Shown here one piece after another: positions 48,261 through 57,263 of a stretch of 64,000 bases of DNA. Made by a program: the position numbers and the translations under genes. The DNA is from Nocardia sp. NRRL S-836. GTDB lineage: Bacteria > Actinomycetota > Actinomycetes > Mycobacteriales > Pseudonocardiaceae. A model generated the notes under the pieces. That model saw nothing but the letters and a program-made list of their open reading frames with translations, was not told the origin of the DNA and did no database searches. Position 1 is the stretch's first letter. Each line of letters starts with the position of its first letter. Location of the stretch: NCBI RefSeq assembly GCF_001279525.1, contig NZ_LGDY01000123.1:1-64000 (forward strand), written 5' to 3'.

Positions 48261-49385
48261 CTACTCCCCGGCCAGCCGGCGGCCGATCTCACGAAGGCCG
48301 TCGAGGTCGTGCACGTCCGCGGGCAACGCGGGCACGCCGACCAGCGCGACACCGGGGTGAGCACGCGTGAACCGGGCCAGCAGCCGCTTCTCCCGATCGG
48401 CGACCGCCACCCGGTCCGCGTGCAGCCGGAGCACCGCCGCCGCGAGCGGCGCCTCACCGGAACGGTCGAGGTCGTCCGCCGCGGCGTGGGCCTTCGCCGC
48501 GGGCAGGTCCACCGCCAGCACGGGGTGGGTCCTGTTCGCGACGAGCCCGCACAACGGCATGTTCTCCGCGCTGAGCCGTTCCACGAAGTAGCTGGCCTCG
48601 CGCAGCGCGTCCGGCTCCGCCGCCGCCACCACCACGAAACCGGTGCCCGGCGAGCGGAGCAGCTCGTACGTGCGCTGGGCCCGTTCGCGGAAGCCGCCGA
48701 ACATGCTGTCGAACGCCTGCACGAACGTCGACGCGTCCTGCAGCAGCTGACCGCCGACGATGGTCGACACCGCGCGCGTGAACAGGCTGAACCCGGTGCC
48801 GACGATCTTGAGCAGGCCACGGCCGCTCGCACGTGCCGGTGCCGAGAGCATCCGGATGAACTTGCCGTCGAGCACCGTGGACAGCCGCTGCGGCGCGTCC
48901 AGGAAGTCGAGCGCGGAGCGGCTCGGCGGGGTGTCGACCACGATCAGGTCCCACTCGTCCTGCGCCACCAGCTGGCCCAGCTTCTCCATCGCCATGTACT
49001 CCTGCGTGCCGGAGAACGACGACGAGATGGTCTGGTAGAAGGGGTTCGACAGGATCTGGTCGGCCCGGTCGCGCCCGGCGTGGGTCAGCACCATGTCGTC
49101 GAACGTGCGGCGCATGTCCAGCATCATCGCGAACAGCTCGCCCTTGGGCTCGAAGCCCTCCACGACGACCTCGCGCGGGTGGTTGTCGAGCTCCCGCAGC
49201 CCCAGCGACTGCGCCAGCCTGCGCGCGGGGTCGATCGTCAGCACCACCACGCGCCGGCCCCGCTCGGCCGCCCGCAACGCCAGCGCCGCCGCGGTCGTGG
49301 TCTTGCCGACGCCACCGGACCCGCAGCACACCAGCACGCGCGTCGCCGGGTCGTCGAGCAACGGGTCGAAGTCGAGCCTGTTCAC
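48261..49385 (-). CDS. ArsA/Get3-like ATPase, second subunit
   Basis: 374 residues. The deviant Walker A is [16 protein letters not shown], switch I is [15 protein letters not shown], switch II is [20 protein letters not shown]. Family: anion-transporting ATPase (ArsA_ATPase). There is no arsenic gene nearby and no ArsA duplication within one chain. Its GTG overlaps the stop of the paralogous ATPase gene, as in Rv3679-Rv3680 of M. tuberculosis, whose products are reported to form one complex. A joint two-subunit ATPase is the likely unit. It is convergent with whiB. Confidence 0.9.
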   Translation of the reverse strand: MNRLDFDPLLDDPATRVLVCCGSGGVGKTTTAAALALRAAERGRRVVVLTIDPARRLAQSLGLRELDNHPREVVVEGFEPKGELFAMMLDMRRTFDDMVLTHAGRDRADQILSNPFYQTISSSFSGTQEYMAMEKLGQLVAQDEWDLIVVDTPPSRSALDFLDAPQRLSTVLDGKFIRMLSAPARASGRGLLKIVGTGFSLFTRAVSTIVGGQLLQDASTFVQAFDSMFGGFRERAQRTYELLRSPGTGFVVVAAAEPDALREASYFVERLSAENMPLCGLVANRTHPVLAVDLPAAKAHAAADDLDRSGEAPLAAAVLRLHADRVAVADREKRLLARFTRAHPGVALVGVPALPADVHDLDGLREIGRRLAGE

Positions 49386-50374
49386 CGCACACCCGCCGCG
49401 ACCAGCACCTCGGCCAGCTCGTAGAGCGCGGCCACGTCCACCCCGTCGGTCAGCTCCGGCAGGTCGACGGTCGGCAGGTCCGACTCGCGCAGCAGCTCCA
49501 TCGCCTCCTGCTGCGAGCGCACCCGGATGGCGTGCTCGACGGTCTCCTCGACCAGGTCCTCCAGGGTGTCCTCGGCGAGGTCCAGCCCGGCCGCCACGAG
49601 CCCGGCGCGCACCCGTGCGGCGTCCACCCGGCCGTCCGCGGCCGCGGGCAGCGACCGCACCGGCAGCCGCGTCGGCTGCACCCGGTTCACCAGCACCGCG
49701 CCCGGCCGCAGGTCCGCGGCGTCGAGCTCGGTGACCGCGTCGAGCGTCTCGCGCACCGGCATCTCCTCCAGCAGCGCGACCAGGTGCACCGCCGTGTCAC
49801 CGGAGTGCAGCAGCCGCACCACGCCCTCGCTCTGCCCCTTGATCGGCCCCACCTTGGCGAGGTCGGCCATCGCCTTCGTGACGTCCAGGAACTTCACCAC
49901 CCGCCCCGTCGGCGGCGCGTCCAGCACGACCGCGTCGTAGCAGTGCCGGCCGCCGTCACCGGTGCGGTTGACCGTCTCCTTCACCTTGCCGGTCAGCAGC
50001 ACGTCCCGCAGGCCGGGCGCGAGCGTGGTCGCGAACTCGATCGCGCCCATCTTGCGCAGCGTCCGCCCCGCGAAGCCGAGGTTGTAGAACATCGCCAGGT
50101 ACTCCAGCAGCGCGGCCTCGGCGTCCACGGCCAGCGCGTGCACCTCACCGCCGCCCGGCGCGGACGCGATCCGCTCCTCGGAGTAGGGCAGCGGGGCCCG
50201 GTCGAAGAGCTGGGCGATGCCCTGCCGTCCCTCGACCTCGACCAGCAGCACCCGGCGGCCTCCGGTGGCGAGCGCGAGCGCCAGCGCGGCCGCGACCGTG
50301 GTCTTGCCGGTGCCGCCCTTGCCGGAGACCACGTGCAGACGGGCTCGGGTCAGCTCCTCGGTCCACGACGTCAC
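49382..50374 (-). CDS. ArsA/Get3-like ATPase, first subunit
   Basis: 330 residues. Deviant Walker [36 protein letters not shown] after it, and [19 protein letters not shown] as switch II. It is shorter than its partner and carries a distinct C-terminus ([21 protein letters not shown]). The two ATPases are paralogues encoded in tandem with overlapping start and stop. In M. tuberculosis this pair affects envelope and carbon-source stress; the role here is inferred. Confidence 0.9.
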   Translation of the reverse strand: MTSWTEELTRARLHVVSGKGGTGKTTVAAALALALATGGRRVLLVEVEGRQGIAQLFDRAPLPYSEERIASAPGGGEVHALAVDAEAALLEYLAMFYNLGFAGRTLRKMGAIEFATTLAPGLRDVLLTGKVKETVNRTGDGGRHCYDAVVLDAPPTGRVVKFLDVTKAMADLAKVGPIKGQSEGVVRLLHSGDTAVHLVALLEEMPVRETLDAVTELDAADLRPGAVLVNRVQPTRLPVRSLPAAADGRVDAARVRAGLVAAGLDLAEDTLEDLVEETVEHAIRVRSQQEAMELLRESDLPTVDLPELTDGVDVAALYELAEVLVAAGVR

Positions 50375-50418
50375 CCGTCCAGACTATGTGTGAATCCGGT
50401 CAGACGTGGATCGGTCGG

Positions 50419-50670
50419 TCAATCGACCAGCGTGAGGAAGAGAACGGCCGCGGCGGTCGCGGCGACCAACGCCCAGGCCACGGCCGACGGCAGCCAGAAC
50501 GCGATGGCGGCCGTGAGGACGGCCACGACCGCCAGCCCGATCAGCCCGGCCTGCCAGACCTGCGTGCGCCGGCTGTGCTTGCGGTCGCGCACCTGGGCCA
50601 TGGCGACGAGCACCATCACCAGCCCGCTCACCACGAACGCGCCGGTGGCGACGATCCGCCAGGTCTCCAT
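50419..50670 (-). CDS. Small two-TM membrane protein
   Basis: 83 residues from METWRIVATGAFVVSG. Two TM helices are separated by a charged loop (QVRDRKHSRRTQVWQ). No family is recognised. It is encoded between the divergent DUF4177-like gene (starting 50740) and the ATPase operon (starting 50374), with which it may be co-transcribed. In-frame upstream extension is antisense to the next gene and was rejected. Confidence 0.62.
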   Translation of the reverse strand: METWRIVATGAFVVSGLVMVLVAMAQVRDRKHSRRTQVWQAGLIGLAVVAVLTAAIAFWLPSAVAWALVAATAAAVLFLTLVD

Positions 50671-50739
50671 GTGATCAAGGTAGCTCGAAGGTCGAGAACC
50701 GCGCAGAGGGCGAGCGGGTGGCGCGTTACGCTTCCGCGC

Positions 50740-50895
50740 ATGACGAAGTGGGAGTACGCGACCGTTCCGCTCTTGATCCACGCCACCAAGCAGATCCTCG
50801 ACCAGTGGGGCGAGGACGGCTGGGAGCTGGTCACCGTGCTGACCAACCCCACCGGTGAGCAGCACGTCGCGTACCTGAAGCGGGTGAAGGCATGA
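50740..50895 (+). CDS. DUF4177-like small protein
   Basis: 51 residues (MTKWEYATVPLLIHATKQIL ... DQWGEDGWELVTVL ... HVAYLKRVKA), a short beta-rich DUF4177-type protein. It corresponds in position and size to the small gene beside ridA in mycobacteria (Rv3678A). TACGCT (50727-50732) lies seven bases before the ATG, so the transcript is probably leaderless. The stop overlaps the ridA start (ATGA). The function is unknown. Confidence 0.82.
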   Translation: MTKWEYATVPLLIHATKQILDQWGEDGWELVTVLTNPTGEQHVAYLKRVKA

Positions 50896-51344
50896 CCTGG
50901 TCCGCACGCTTGCAGGAGCTCGGCATCGAGCTGCCCGGCGTCGCCGCCCCGCTCGCCGCCTACGTGCCCGCCGTGCAGAGCGGGTCCTGGGTGTACACCT
51001 CGGGCCAGCTGCCGTTCGTCGACGGCAAGCTCCCGGCCACCGGCAAGGTCGGCGCCGACGTCTCGCCGGAGGAGGCCAAGGCGTACGCGCGGACGTGCAT
51101 CCTCAACGCGCTCGCGGCGGTCCACGACCTCGTGGGCGTTGACTCGATCAAGCGGATCGTGAAGGTTGTGGGCTTCGTCGCCTCCGCGGAGGGCTTCACC
51201 GGCCAGCCCGGTGTCGTGAACGGGGCGTCGGAGCTGCTGGGGGAGGTCTTCGGTGACGCGGGCAGGCACGCCCGGTCCGCCGTGGGCGTCGCCGAGCTGC
51301 CGATCGGCGCGCCGGTCGAGGTCGAACTGATCGTCGAGGTCTGA
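50892..51344 (+). CDS. RidA/YjgF family protein
   Basis: 150 residues. It belongs to the subgroup with a longer N-terminus (LQELGIELPGVAAPLAAYVPAVQSGSWVYTSGQLPFVDGKL) and the signature VGVAELPIGAPVEVELIVEV. Canonical RidA deaminates reactive enamine intermediates. In this subgroup the usual catalytic Arg (before the GAPVE(I/V) segment) is not evident, so the activity is uncertain. It is translationally coupled to the DUF4177-like gene. Confidence 0.9.
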   Translation: MTWSARLQELGIELPGVAAPLAAYVPAVQSGSWVYTSGQLPFVDGKLPATGKVGADVSPEEAKAYARTCILNALAAVHDLVGVDSIKRIVKVVGFVASAEGFTGQPGVVNGASELLGEVFGDAGRHARSAVGVAELPIGAPVEVELIVEV

Positions 51345-51387
51345 GGTCTCCCGGTCGTAGTCCCGGGTTTCCGCTGAAGGGTGTGAC

Positions 51388-51990
51388 ATGTCGGACACGT
51401 GCCACGAACTGCTGCTGCGGCTCGCCGGTCGCCTCCCGGACGACCTGCTGTGGCGGTACCGGGACTGGGCGGCTTCGGACGCGTATGCGGTGCTCGCGCG
51501 GTCCTTGCCGCGCACCCTGCTGCACGGCCGCATCCCTCTGACCGATCACGAGATGCGCCTTCTGCAGGACGCCCTGGTGCCCTACGGGGCCGAACCCGGA
51601 GCTGTCAGTTCGGTCAAAGGGCTGGACGAACTGCCACCCACCGACTACACCTTTTCCCCGGAATCACCCGATCGGGTGCCGATGGGGGATTCCGCGACCG
51701 TCGTGCTCGGTGCCACGCTGCGAGGCCGGCTCGGGGTCGGTGAGGTTCGCTCCTGCTGGCGCATCGGCCCTGACGGGGTCAACCGCGTCCTGCTGGTGGC
51801 GGCCACCACCGGCCACTCCCGGCTGACCGGCGAGCTGCAGCGCGTGCTGCGGGCGCTGGGCGAGCACGACCCGTGCGTCGAGGTCGTGCCGTCCGGTCTG
51901 GACCTGCCGCCCTACCACCGGGCGGCGCTGGCGGCTTCGGAGCTGGTGTGTGCCGGCGCCGAGTCCGAGGAGCACCTGGTGCTCAGCTAA
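51388..51990 (+). CDS. Unknown protein, first of a tandem paralogue pair
   Basis: 200 residues, soluble. It begins MSDTCHELLLRLAGRLPDDLLWRYRDWAA, followed by an alpha/beta region (ATVVLGATLRGRLGVGEVRSCWRIGPDGVNRVLLVAATTG). The next gene has the same layout, sharing LHDLLLSMAGR, VRSVRCVWRSSP and the DYHASAV / PYHRAAL element. It starts 43 bases after ridA. I do not recognise a characterised family; it seems restricted to actinobacteria of this group (inference). Confidence 0.75.
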   Translation: MSDTCHELLLRLAGRLPDDLLWRYRDWAASDAYAVLARSLPRTLLHGRIPLTDHEMRLLQDALVPYGAEPGAVSSVKGLDELPPTDYTFSPESPDRVPMGDSATVVLGATLRGRLGVGEVRSCWRIGPDGVNRVLLVAATTGHSRLTGELQRVLRALGEHDPCVEVVPSGLDLPPYHRAALAASELVCAGAESEEHLVLS

Positions 51991-52001
51991 GGAGAGTTGC
52001 C

Positions 52002-53138
52002 GTGACGAACGACGGTGTCGGCCTGCCGGTCCGTCTGCACGATCTCCTGCTGTCGATGGCCGGGCGCGTCGACGACGACGCCCTGTCGCTGGCGCGCGAG
52101 TTCCTCGCCGTCGGAGAGCTGGACCGTGCGGTGGAACTGCTCGTCGGCACGCTCCTGGCCGGCGGCATCCCGGTGCTCCCGGACGAGAGAGCAGCCATCA
52201 CGTGGGCGCTGCACGAGGTGCGCTCCGACGCGTCCCTCACCGACCGTCTGCCGGTCGTGGAGGTGCTTCCGTTCGTCCGGCACCGCTTCACCTCCGACTC
52301 CGACCCGGCCGCGGACCTCGGCCCGCTGCTGTCGCGTGCGGTGTCGGTGCTGCCGGACGTGCGCTCGGTGCGCTGCGTCTGGCGTTCGTCGCCGGCCGGT
52401 GCCACGCCGGGCCCGCTGCCGCACCGCGTCGTGCTGGTCGACGTGGGGCCGCAGGGCTTCGCGCCCGCCACCTCCTACCGGATCGACACGGTGCTGCGCA
52501 AAGCCGGCATCCGCGCCTCCGTCGAGGTGCTGGCCGTCGGCACGCAGCTCAGCGACTACCACGCCTCCGCGGTCACGTCGTCGCGCCCGGTGCCCGTCTC
52601 CGGTGCCCCGGTGACACCGACGCCACCACCCGCACCGGCGAACGTGGGCCACGAACCGGCCTGGTTCGACCAGTCAGAGGAACTTCCCGCTCCGGCGCCG
52701 ATGGCCGAGCCGACACCGGCGCCGGAGCCAGCGGTGGAAGAGTCCGGCTCACGTTTTGCCCGAACGCCGTCCCTGGAGGGCTCGCAGCCCTTCCCGCCCA
52801 AGCCCGTGAAGCGGATCTCCGTCGCGCCGGTCGAAACGGAGCAGGAGCCCCTGCCGGAGCCCACGCCCATCAACCGGGCCGAGGTCACGACGGAGCTGAA
52901 CGCGGACGAGCTGGCGGAGCTGCAGGCCGCACTGGCCGAGCCGCCGGCGGAACCGTCCTCCGTGGACGCCAACCTCAGTGAACGGGAACGCGCGCTGTTA
53001 CAGCAGCTGCACGAGGAGCTGGCGCAACGCGAGCAGTCCGGCGCGAAGATGTCCGACACCGGCCGCTGGCAGATCGACCGGTCGTCGGCACGTCAGTCGG
53101 CCTTCGGGGCCACGAACAACGGGCACCAGCAGCAGTGA
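52002..53138 (+). CDS. Unknown protein, second of the tandem pair, with Pro-rich tail and coiled coil
   Basis: 378 residues. Residues 1-205 parallel the previous protein. Residues 215-300 are Pro/Glu/Ala-rich and disordered (PVTPTPPPAPANVGHE). Residues 305-350 form an acidic helix or coiled coil (LNADELAELQAALAE, LSERERALLQQLHEELAQREQSG). GTG 52002 follows GGAGAG. The architecture suggests a scaffold or adaptor. No catalytic motif is visible. A strong terminator follows the gene. Confidence 0.75.
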   Translation: MTNDGVGLPVRLHDLLLSMAGRVDDDALSLAREFLAVGELDRAVELLVGTLLAGGIPVLPDERAAITWALHEVRSDASLTDRLPVVEVLPFVRHRFTSDSDPAADLGPLLSRAVSVLPDVRSVRCVWRSSPAGATPGPLPHRVVLVDVGPQGFAPATSYRIDTVLRKAGIRASVEVLAVGTQLSDYHASAVTSSRPVPVSGAPVTPTPPPAPANVGHEPAWFDQSEELPAPAPMAEPTPAPEPAVEESGSRFARTPSLEGSQPFPPKPVKRISVAPVETEQEPLPEPTPINRAEVTTELNADELAELQAALAEPPAEPSSVDANLSERERALLQQLHEELAQREQSGAKMSDTGRWQIDRSSARQSAFGATNNGHQQQ

Positions 53139-53143
53139 GCGCT

Positions 53144-53170
53144 GCCCGCGCCGACCCGGTCGGCGCGGGC
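53144..53170. terminator. Bidirectional terminator
   Basis: Perfect 12-bp stem: GCCCGCGCCGAC at 53144-53155 with its complement at 53159-53170, 3-base loop. It lies between the convergent tandem-pair operon and the Idh/MocA gene. Confidence 0.82.
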
Positions 53171-53187
53171 TCTCCCAAGGCTTGGGC

Positions 53188-54078
53188 TCACACCCCGGCC
53201 TTGCGCCGCGCCAGGTCGATGACCTTCTGCAGGTGCAGGCCGCGCCGCACGTCGCACTCGTGGGTCGTGGTGCCGCTGTGCACCATCGCCACGAAGTCGT
53301 CGAGCAGGTTGGTGTAGCACTCCACAGCGGACGTGTCGCGGCTGTTGAGCGTGCGGTGGCCGTTCGGCCCGAACACGGTGAAGTCCGAGAACGGCGGCTC
53401 CAGCGGCAGCGACATGGTCAGCGACAACGTGCTCGTGGCGCCGCCCGCGTGCTGCAGGATCAGCTGCCACAGCCCGGTTTCCGACACGTGCGCGGCGATC
53501 ACGTCGGTGATCTCGCCCAGTGCCGCGTCCAGCAGGTCGAACGCGTGCGGGCCGATGTCGTCGAGCGCGCCCCTCTCGTGCCGCCAGGGCGAGTTCGAGA
53601 ACGGGCCGCCCAGCAGCGCGCCGGTCAGCCAGCGGCCGTCCGCACCGGTCCAGCCGCCGGTGCGGTGCAGCTGCTTGAGCAGCTCCCTGGTCTCCGGCGC
53701 GTAGCGGCGCGTCAGCACCACGAGCGAGGCCACGTTCGCGTCGGTCACCGCGCGGACGAGCTCCTCTGCGACCTCCTGGGACTCCGCGATCGGCTTCTCC
53801 AGGACGACGTGCTTGCCCGCGTTCGCCGCCTCGATCGCCATCGGCCCCTGCACGGCCGGCGGCACGCAGAACGCGACGGCGTCCACAGTGGACAGCAGGT
53901 CCCGGTAGGACGTGAACGCCTCGGCGCCGTGCGCGTTGGCCAGCTCCTGGGCCGCTTCCGGCCGCCGGGCCCACACACCGGTGAGCCGGGTGCCGGGGTG
54001 GTTGGCGAGGCCGGGGGCGTGGATCATGCTCGCCCACGGGCCCGCACCGACAAGTCCTACGCGCAGCTGTTCGTCCAC
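53188..54078 (-). CDS. Gfo/Idh/MocA family oxidoreductase
   Basis: 296 residues from GTG 54078 with AGGA eight bases upstream. The N-terminal Rossmann domain has VGLVGAGPWASMIHAPGL. The EKP motif is in GKHVVLEKPIAESQEVAEEL and the C-terminal domain includes GALDDIGPHAFDLLDAALG. It is an NAD(P)-dependent dehydrogenase of sugars or inositol-like compounds. No sugar-uptake genes are adjacent, so the substrate cannot be assigned. Confidence 0.92.
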   Translation of the reverse strand: MDEQLRVGLVGAGPWASMIHAPGLANHPGTRLTGVWARRPEAAQELANAHGAEAFTSYRDLLSTVDAVAFCVPPAVQGPMAIEAANAGKHVVLEKPIAESQEVAEELVRAVTDANVASLVVLTRRYAPETRELLKQLHRTGGWTGADGRWLTGALLGGPFSNSPWRHERGALDDIGPHAFDLLDAALGEITDVIAAHVSETGLWQLILQHAGGATSTLSLTMSLPLEPPFSDFTVFGPNGHRTLNSRDTSAVECYTNLLDDFVAMVHSGTTTHECDVRRGLHLQKVIDLARRKAGV

Positions 54079-54092
54079 TCGCCCATCCTGCC

Positions 54093-54449
54093 TCAGGAGT
54101 AACTGGCCTTGGGGACGAAGATCTCGCCACCGTTGTCGAACTTGAGCCGCAGACCGTCGGGCGTGCTCTCCCGTTCCGGGTCGTGTTCCCAGCCGGCGGG
54201 AACGGTCACCACGTGCCCGCGGTCGGGCGCCGGCCCGAGCCAGATCTCGTAGTAGGTGCCGCCCACCACGCGTTCGACCTTCTTCACGTACACGCCGGGG
54301 CTCGTGGCGGTCGGTTCGGCGCTGCTCACGGTCGTGCGGTCGGGCAGGAACAGCAGAACGCACGTCACCGCCGTCAGCCCTGTCCCCACCACCACGCCGA
54401 ACAACACCAGCAGCATCTTCACCAGGCAGCCGGAGACCTTCGTCGCCAT
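54093..54449 (-). CDS. Membrane-anchored small protein of unknown function
   Basis: 118 residues. One N-terminal TM (VKMLLVLFGVVVGTGLTAVTCVLLF) is followed by an extracytoplasmic beta-rich domain (GTYYEIWLGPAPDRGHVVTVPAGWEHDPERES). A GAGG motif precedes the ATG. It lies 14 bases upstream of the Idh/MocA gene on the same strand, probably co-transcribed. No family is recognised. Confidence 0.68.
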   Translation of the reverse strand: MATKVSGCLVKMLLVLFGVVVGTGLTAVTCVLLFLPDRTTVSSAEPTATSPGVYVKKVERVVGGTYYEIWLGPAPDRGHVVTVPAGWEHDPERESTPDGLRLKFDNGGEIFVPKASYS

Positions 54450-54488
54450 CACACCATCCTCGGGTTAGCGCGGTCGTACGCTCGGAGG

Positions 54489-55280
54489 ATGCCCGAGGAC
54501 ATGACCTTGCCGGGAAACCTGGTACCCGCCGCGCCGGTCGCCCAACCCGTCGAGCCCCGTGACGCGGTCACCGTGGTGTTGCTGAGGGACGGTTCCGCCG
54601 GTGTGGAGGCGTTCCTGCTGCGGCGCGTGAAGGGGATGGCGTTCGCGGGCGGCATGACCGTGTTCCCCGGCGGAGGCGTGGACTCGCGTGACGCGGACAC
54701 CTCGGTCGCCTGGGCCGGTCCGCCGCCGTCGTGGTGGGGATCGGTGTTCGGCGTGGACGAGGGCCTCGCGCGGGCGTTCGTGTGCGCGGCCGTGCGGGAG
54801 ACGTTCGAGGAGTCCGGCGTGCTGCTGGCGGGACCGTCGGCGACGACCGTCGTCGCGGACGCCTCCGTGTACGCCGAGGCGCGGCAGGCGCTGGTCGACC
54901 GGGACGTGTCGCTGGCGGAGTTCCTCGCCTCCGCGGGCCTGGTGCTGCGGGCGGACCTGCTGCGGCCGTGGGCCAACTGGGTCACGCCCCACGAGGAACC
55001 CCGGCGCTACGACACCCGGTTCTTCGTGGCGGCCCTGCCCACCGGCCAGCACGCCGATGGTGCCACGACCGAGGCGTCCGACGCGGCCTGGCAGACGCCC
55101 GCCGAGGCCATCCAGGACGCCGAGGAGGGCCGCCGCATGCTCATGCCGCCGACCTGGCGGACGCTGGACGAGATCGGTGCCCTCGGGTCGGTCCCGGCGG
55201 TCATGGCCGCCGAACGCAGCGTCTCGAAGATCATCCCGAAGCTGGTGCGCGACGGTGACGTCATCCGGGTGGTGATCTGA
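54489..55280 (+). CDS. NUDIX hydrolase
   Basis: 263 residues. A Nudix-type fold with VFPGGGVDSRD, then an insertion, then AAVRETFEESGVLL supplying the RE-x2-EE-x-G part. The G-to-RE spacing is larger than in the canonical box, as in the NUDT7/8- and NUDT19-like group (acyl-CoA or similar substrates). TACGCT (54477-54482) lies six bases before ATG 54489, consistent with leaderless transcription; ATG 54501 is an alternative. The stop overlaps the next ATG by one base. Confidence 0.85.
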   Translation: MPEDMTLPGNLVPAAPVAQPVEPRDAVTVVLLRDGSAGVEAFLLRRVKGMAFAGGMTVFPGGGVDSRDADTSVAWAGPPPSWWGSVFGVDEGLARAFVCAAVRETFEESGVLLAGPSATTVVADASVYAEARQALVDRDVSLAEFLASAGLVLRADLLRPWANWVTPHEEPRRYDTRFFVAALPTGQHADGATTEASDAAWQTPAEAIQDAEEGRRMLMPPTWRTLDEIGALGSVPAVMAAERSVSKIIPKLVRDGDVIRVVI

Positions 55281-56089
55281 TGAGCGGGTCCCCGCTGATC
55301 GGAGCCCGTGCCGCGCACCCGCTGTACGGGCAGCTGCGCCAGGTCACCGAGCACGCGGCCGTGCTGCTGGCCGACAACCCGTCGCCGATGACGCTGGACG
55401 GCACCAACACGTGGCTGCTGAAGGCACCGGACGCCGAGTCGTACGTGGTGGTCGACCCCGGACCGGCCGACCCGGTGCACCTGGAGCGCATCGCGTCCGC
55501 CGGCCCGGTCTCGGAGATCCTGCTGACGCACGGCCACCCCGACCACTCCGAGGGCGCGCGCTCGTTCGGTGAGCTCGTCGGGGCGCCGGTGCGCGCGCTC
55601 GACCCGACGTTCGTCTTCGGTTCCGAGGGCCTGGTCGACGGTGACGTGGTCACCAGCTCCGGCCTGGAGCTCCGCGTGCTCGGCACCCCCGGCCACACCA
55701 GCGACTCGCTGTGCTTCGTGCTCGCCGGCGAGGCCGTGCTGACCGGCGACACCGTGCTGGGCCGCGGCACCACGATCGTCGCCCACCCGGACGGCAGGCT
55801 CGGCGACTACTTCGAGTCGTTGCGGCTGCTGGCCGACCTGCCCCCGGACACCGCCGTGCTGCCCGGCCACGGCCCCGAGCTCGCCGACGCCGGCGAGGCC
55901 GCGCGCGCCTACCTCGCGCACCGGTTGCAACGCCTCGACCAGGTCCGCCGCGCCGTGGCGTCGCTGGGCGGCTCGGCCACACCCCGCCAGGTGGTGGAGA
56001 TCGTCTACGCCGACGTGGACCGGGTGCTGTGGCCCGCGGCGGAGTGGTCGGTGCGCGCGCAGCTCGAATACCTGCGCACCGAGGCCTGA
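55280..56089 (+). CDS. Metallo-beta-lactamase-fold hydrolase
   Basis: 269 residues. The metal motif is THGHPDHSEGA (HxHxDH), later ligands are in GTPGHTSDSLCF and LTGDTVLGRGT, and the C-terminal winged region resembles LACTB2-type nucleases or hydrolases (VLPGHGPELADAGEAARAYLAHRLQRLDQV). It corresponds to Rv3677c in the crp neighbourhood. The substrate could be a thioester, such as glyoxalase II type, or RNA. Co-translated with the NUDIX gene (TGATG). Confidence 0.9.
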   Translation: MSGSPLIGARAAHPLYGQLRQVTEHAAVLLADNPSPMTLDGTNTWLLKAPDAESYVVVDPGPADPVHLERIASAGPVSEILLTHGHPDHSEGARSFGELVGAPVRALDPTFVFGSEGLVDGDVVTSSGLELRVLGTPGHTSDSLCFVLAGEAVLTGDTVLGRGTTIVAHPDGRLGDYFESLRLLADLPPDTAVLPGHGPELADAGEAARAYLAHRLQRLDQVRRAVASLGGSATPRQVVEIVYADVDRVLWPAAEWSVRAQLEYLRTEA

Positions 56090-56138
56090 CCAGCGCTCGG
56101 CCGTCGCTCCACCGGCCTGCGGGCCGAGCGCGCGAAAA

Positions 56139-56161
56139 TTGTCAGGGGTGCCCGCTAGCGT
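56139..56161 (+). promoter_or_regulatory. PafBC-type DNA-damage promoter of the sliding-clamp paralogue
   Basis: TTGTCAGGG (56139-56147), exactly 8 bases, then TAGCGT (56156-56161). This fits the mycobacterial LexA-independent motif TTGTCRGTG-N8-TANNNT with one mismatch. TAGCGT lies seven bases before the ATG of the clamp gene, so the transcript would be leaderless. No LexA box was noticed. Confidence 0.6.
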
Positions 56162-56168
56162 CCTGACC

Positions 56169-57263
56169 ATGGACCTCACCGCCACCACAGCCGACCTGGC
56201 CGGCGCCGTCGCCGAGGTGGCACGGCTGCTGCCCACCCGCGTGCTCGACCCCGTGCTCGCGGGCGTCCGGCTGCGCGCCGGCGCCACCGGCGTGGAGGTC
56301 GCGGGCAGCGACCACGAGCACGCCGTGAGCCTGACGAAGCCCGCGACCGCGCACACCGAGGGGGAGGTGCTGGCGCCCGCCAAGGCCCTGGCCGCCACCC
56401 TGCAGGCCCTCGACGAGCCCCAGGTCCGCCTGCGCGTCGAAGGCTCCCGCCTCGCGGTCCGCACCGACCGGGCCCGGTTCGCCCTGCCCCTGCTCGACCT
56501 GCACGACCACCCCGGCATCCCGGTCCTGCCCACGCTCCAGGGCACCGTCGCCGCCGACCACCTGCGCGTCATCGCCGCGGTCGCCGGCGCCGCCTCGAAG
56601 GACGACGCACTGCCGATCTTCACCGGCATCCGCATCCAGTCCGACGACCAGCACCTGCACGTCATGGCCACCGACCGCTACCGCATGGCCTACGCCAGGC
56701 TCCCGTGGCACTCCCAGGGCACCATCGACGTCCTGGTCCCCGCCAAGGCCCTGGCCGAAGCCGCCCGCCAGTCCCAGGGCACCGTCGCCCTGCACGCCGA
56801 CACCGACCGCATCGGCCTCGCCTGGCACCACAACTCCATCTCCACCGCACTCCTGGCCGCCCCGTTCCCGGACGACCGAGCGCGCCGACTTCTGGAGACC
56901 ACCATCGACAGCACAGTGCTGGTAGACGCCGACGCCCTGGCCCGCGCCGTCCGCCGCGCCACCCCCTACGGCGGCCCCCACCAGGCCGTCACCATCCAGG
57001 TCGAGGACAGCGAACTGCGCGTCAAGAGCAGCGACCCGACCTCCGGCGAAGCCGAGGAGTTCGTCAAGGCCACGGTGGAAGGCGACCGCCTCACCAAAAC
57101 CTTCCAGGCCCGCTACCTCGCCGACGCCCTGAAAGCCTTCGCCGGCCGCCGCATCGAGCTCCGCATCCAGGACGGCCTCCGCTCCACCGTCCTCACCTCC
57201 CCGCCCGGCGAGGACGGCGTGGAACTCACCTACCTGGTCGTTCCGATGCGCTCGGTGGCCTGA
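56169..57263 (+). CDS. DNA polymerase III beta sliding-clamp paralogue
   Basis: 364 residues, the full three-domain clamp length. Family signatures: VLDPVLAGVRLRAGATGVEVAGSD in domain I, ALPIFTGIRIQ and MATDRYRMAYARL in domain II, FQARYLADALKAFAG in domain III and the C-terminal YLVVPMR that lines the protein-binding cleft. It lies away from any oriC/dnaA-recF context, so it is unlikely to be the main dnaN. The upstream promoter predicts induction by DNA damage. It may compete for or recruit translesion polymerases or repair factors (inference). Confidence 0.9.
   Translation: MDLTATTADLAGAVAEVARLLPTRVLDPVLAGVRLRAGATGVEVAGSDHEHAVSLTKPATAHTEGEVLAPAKALAATLQALDEPQVRLRVEGSRLAVRTDRARFALPLLDLHDHPGIPVLPTLQGTVAADHLRVIAAVAGAASKDDALPIFTGIRIQSDDQHLHVMATDRYRMAYARLPWHSQGTIDVLVPAKALAEAARQSQGTVALHADTDRIGLAWHHNSISTALLAAPFPDDRARRLLETTIDSTVLVDADALARAVRRATPYGGPHQAVTIQVEDSELRVKSSDPTSGEAEEFVKATVEGDRLTKTFQARYLADALKAFAGRRIELRIQDGLRSTVLTSPPGEDGVELTYLVVPMRSVA

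Noticed and set aside
56169..57263. The clamp gene as the principal dnaN
   Set aside because: There is no dnaA, recF, gyrase or origin nearby, and the promoter is of the damage-inducible type. The main dnaN should be elsewhere.
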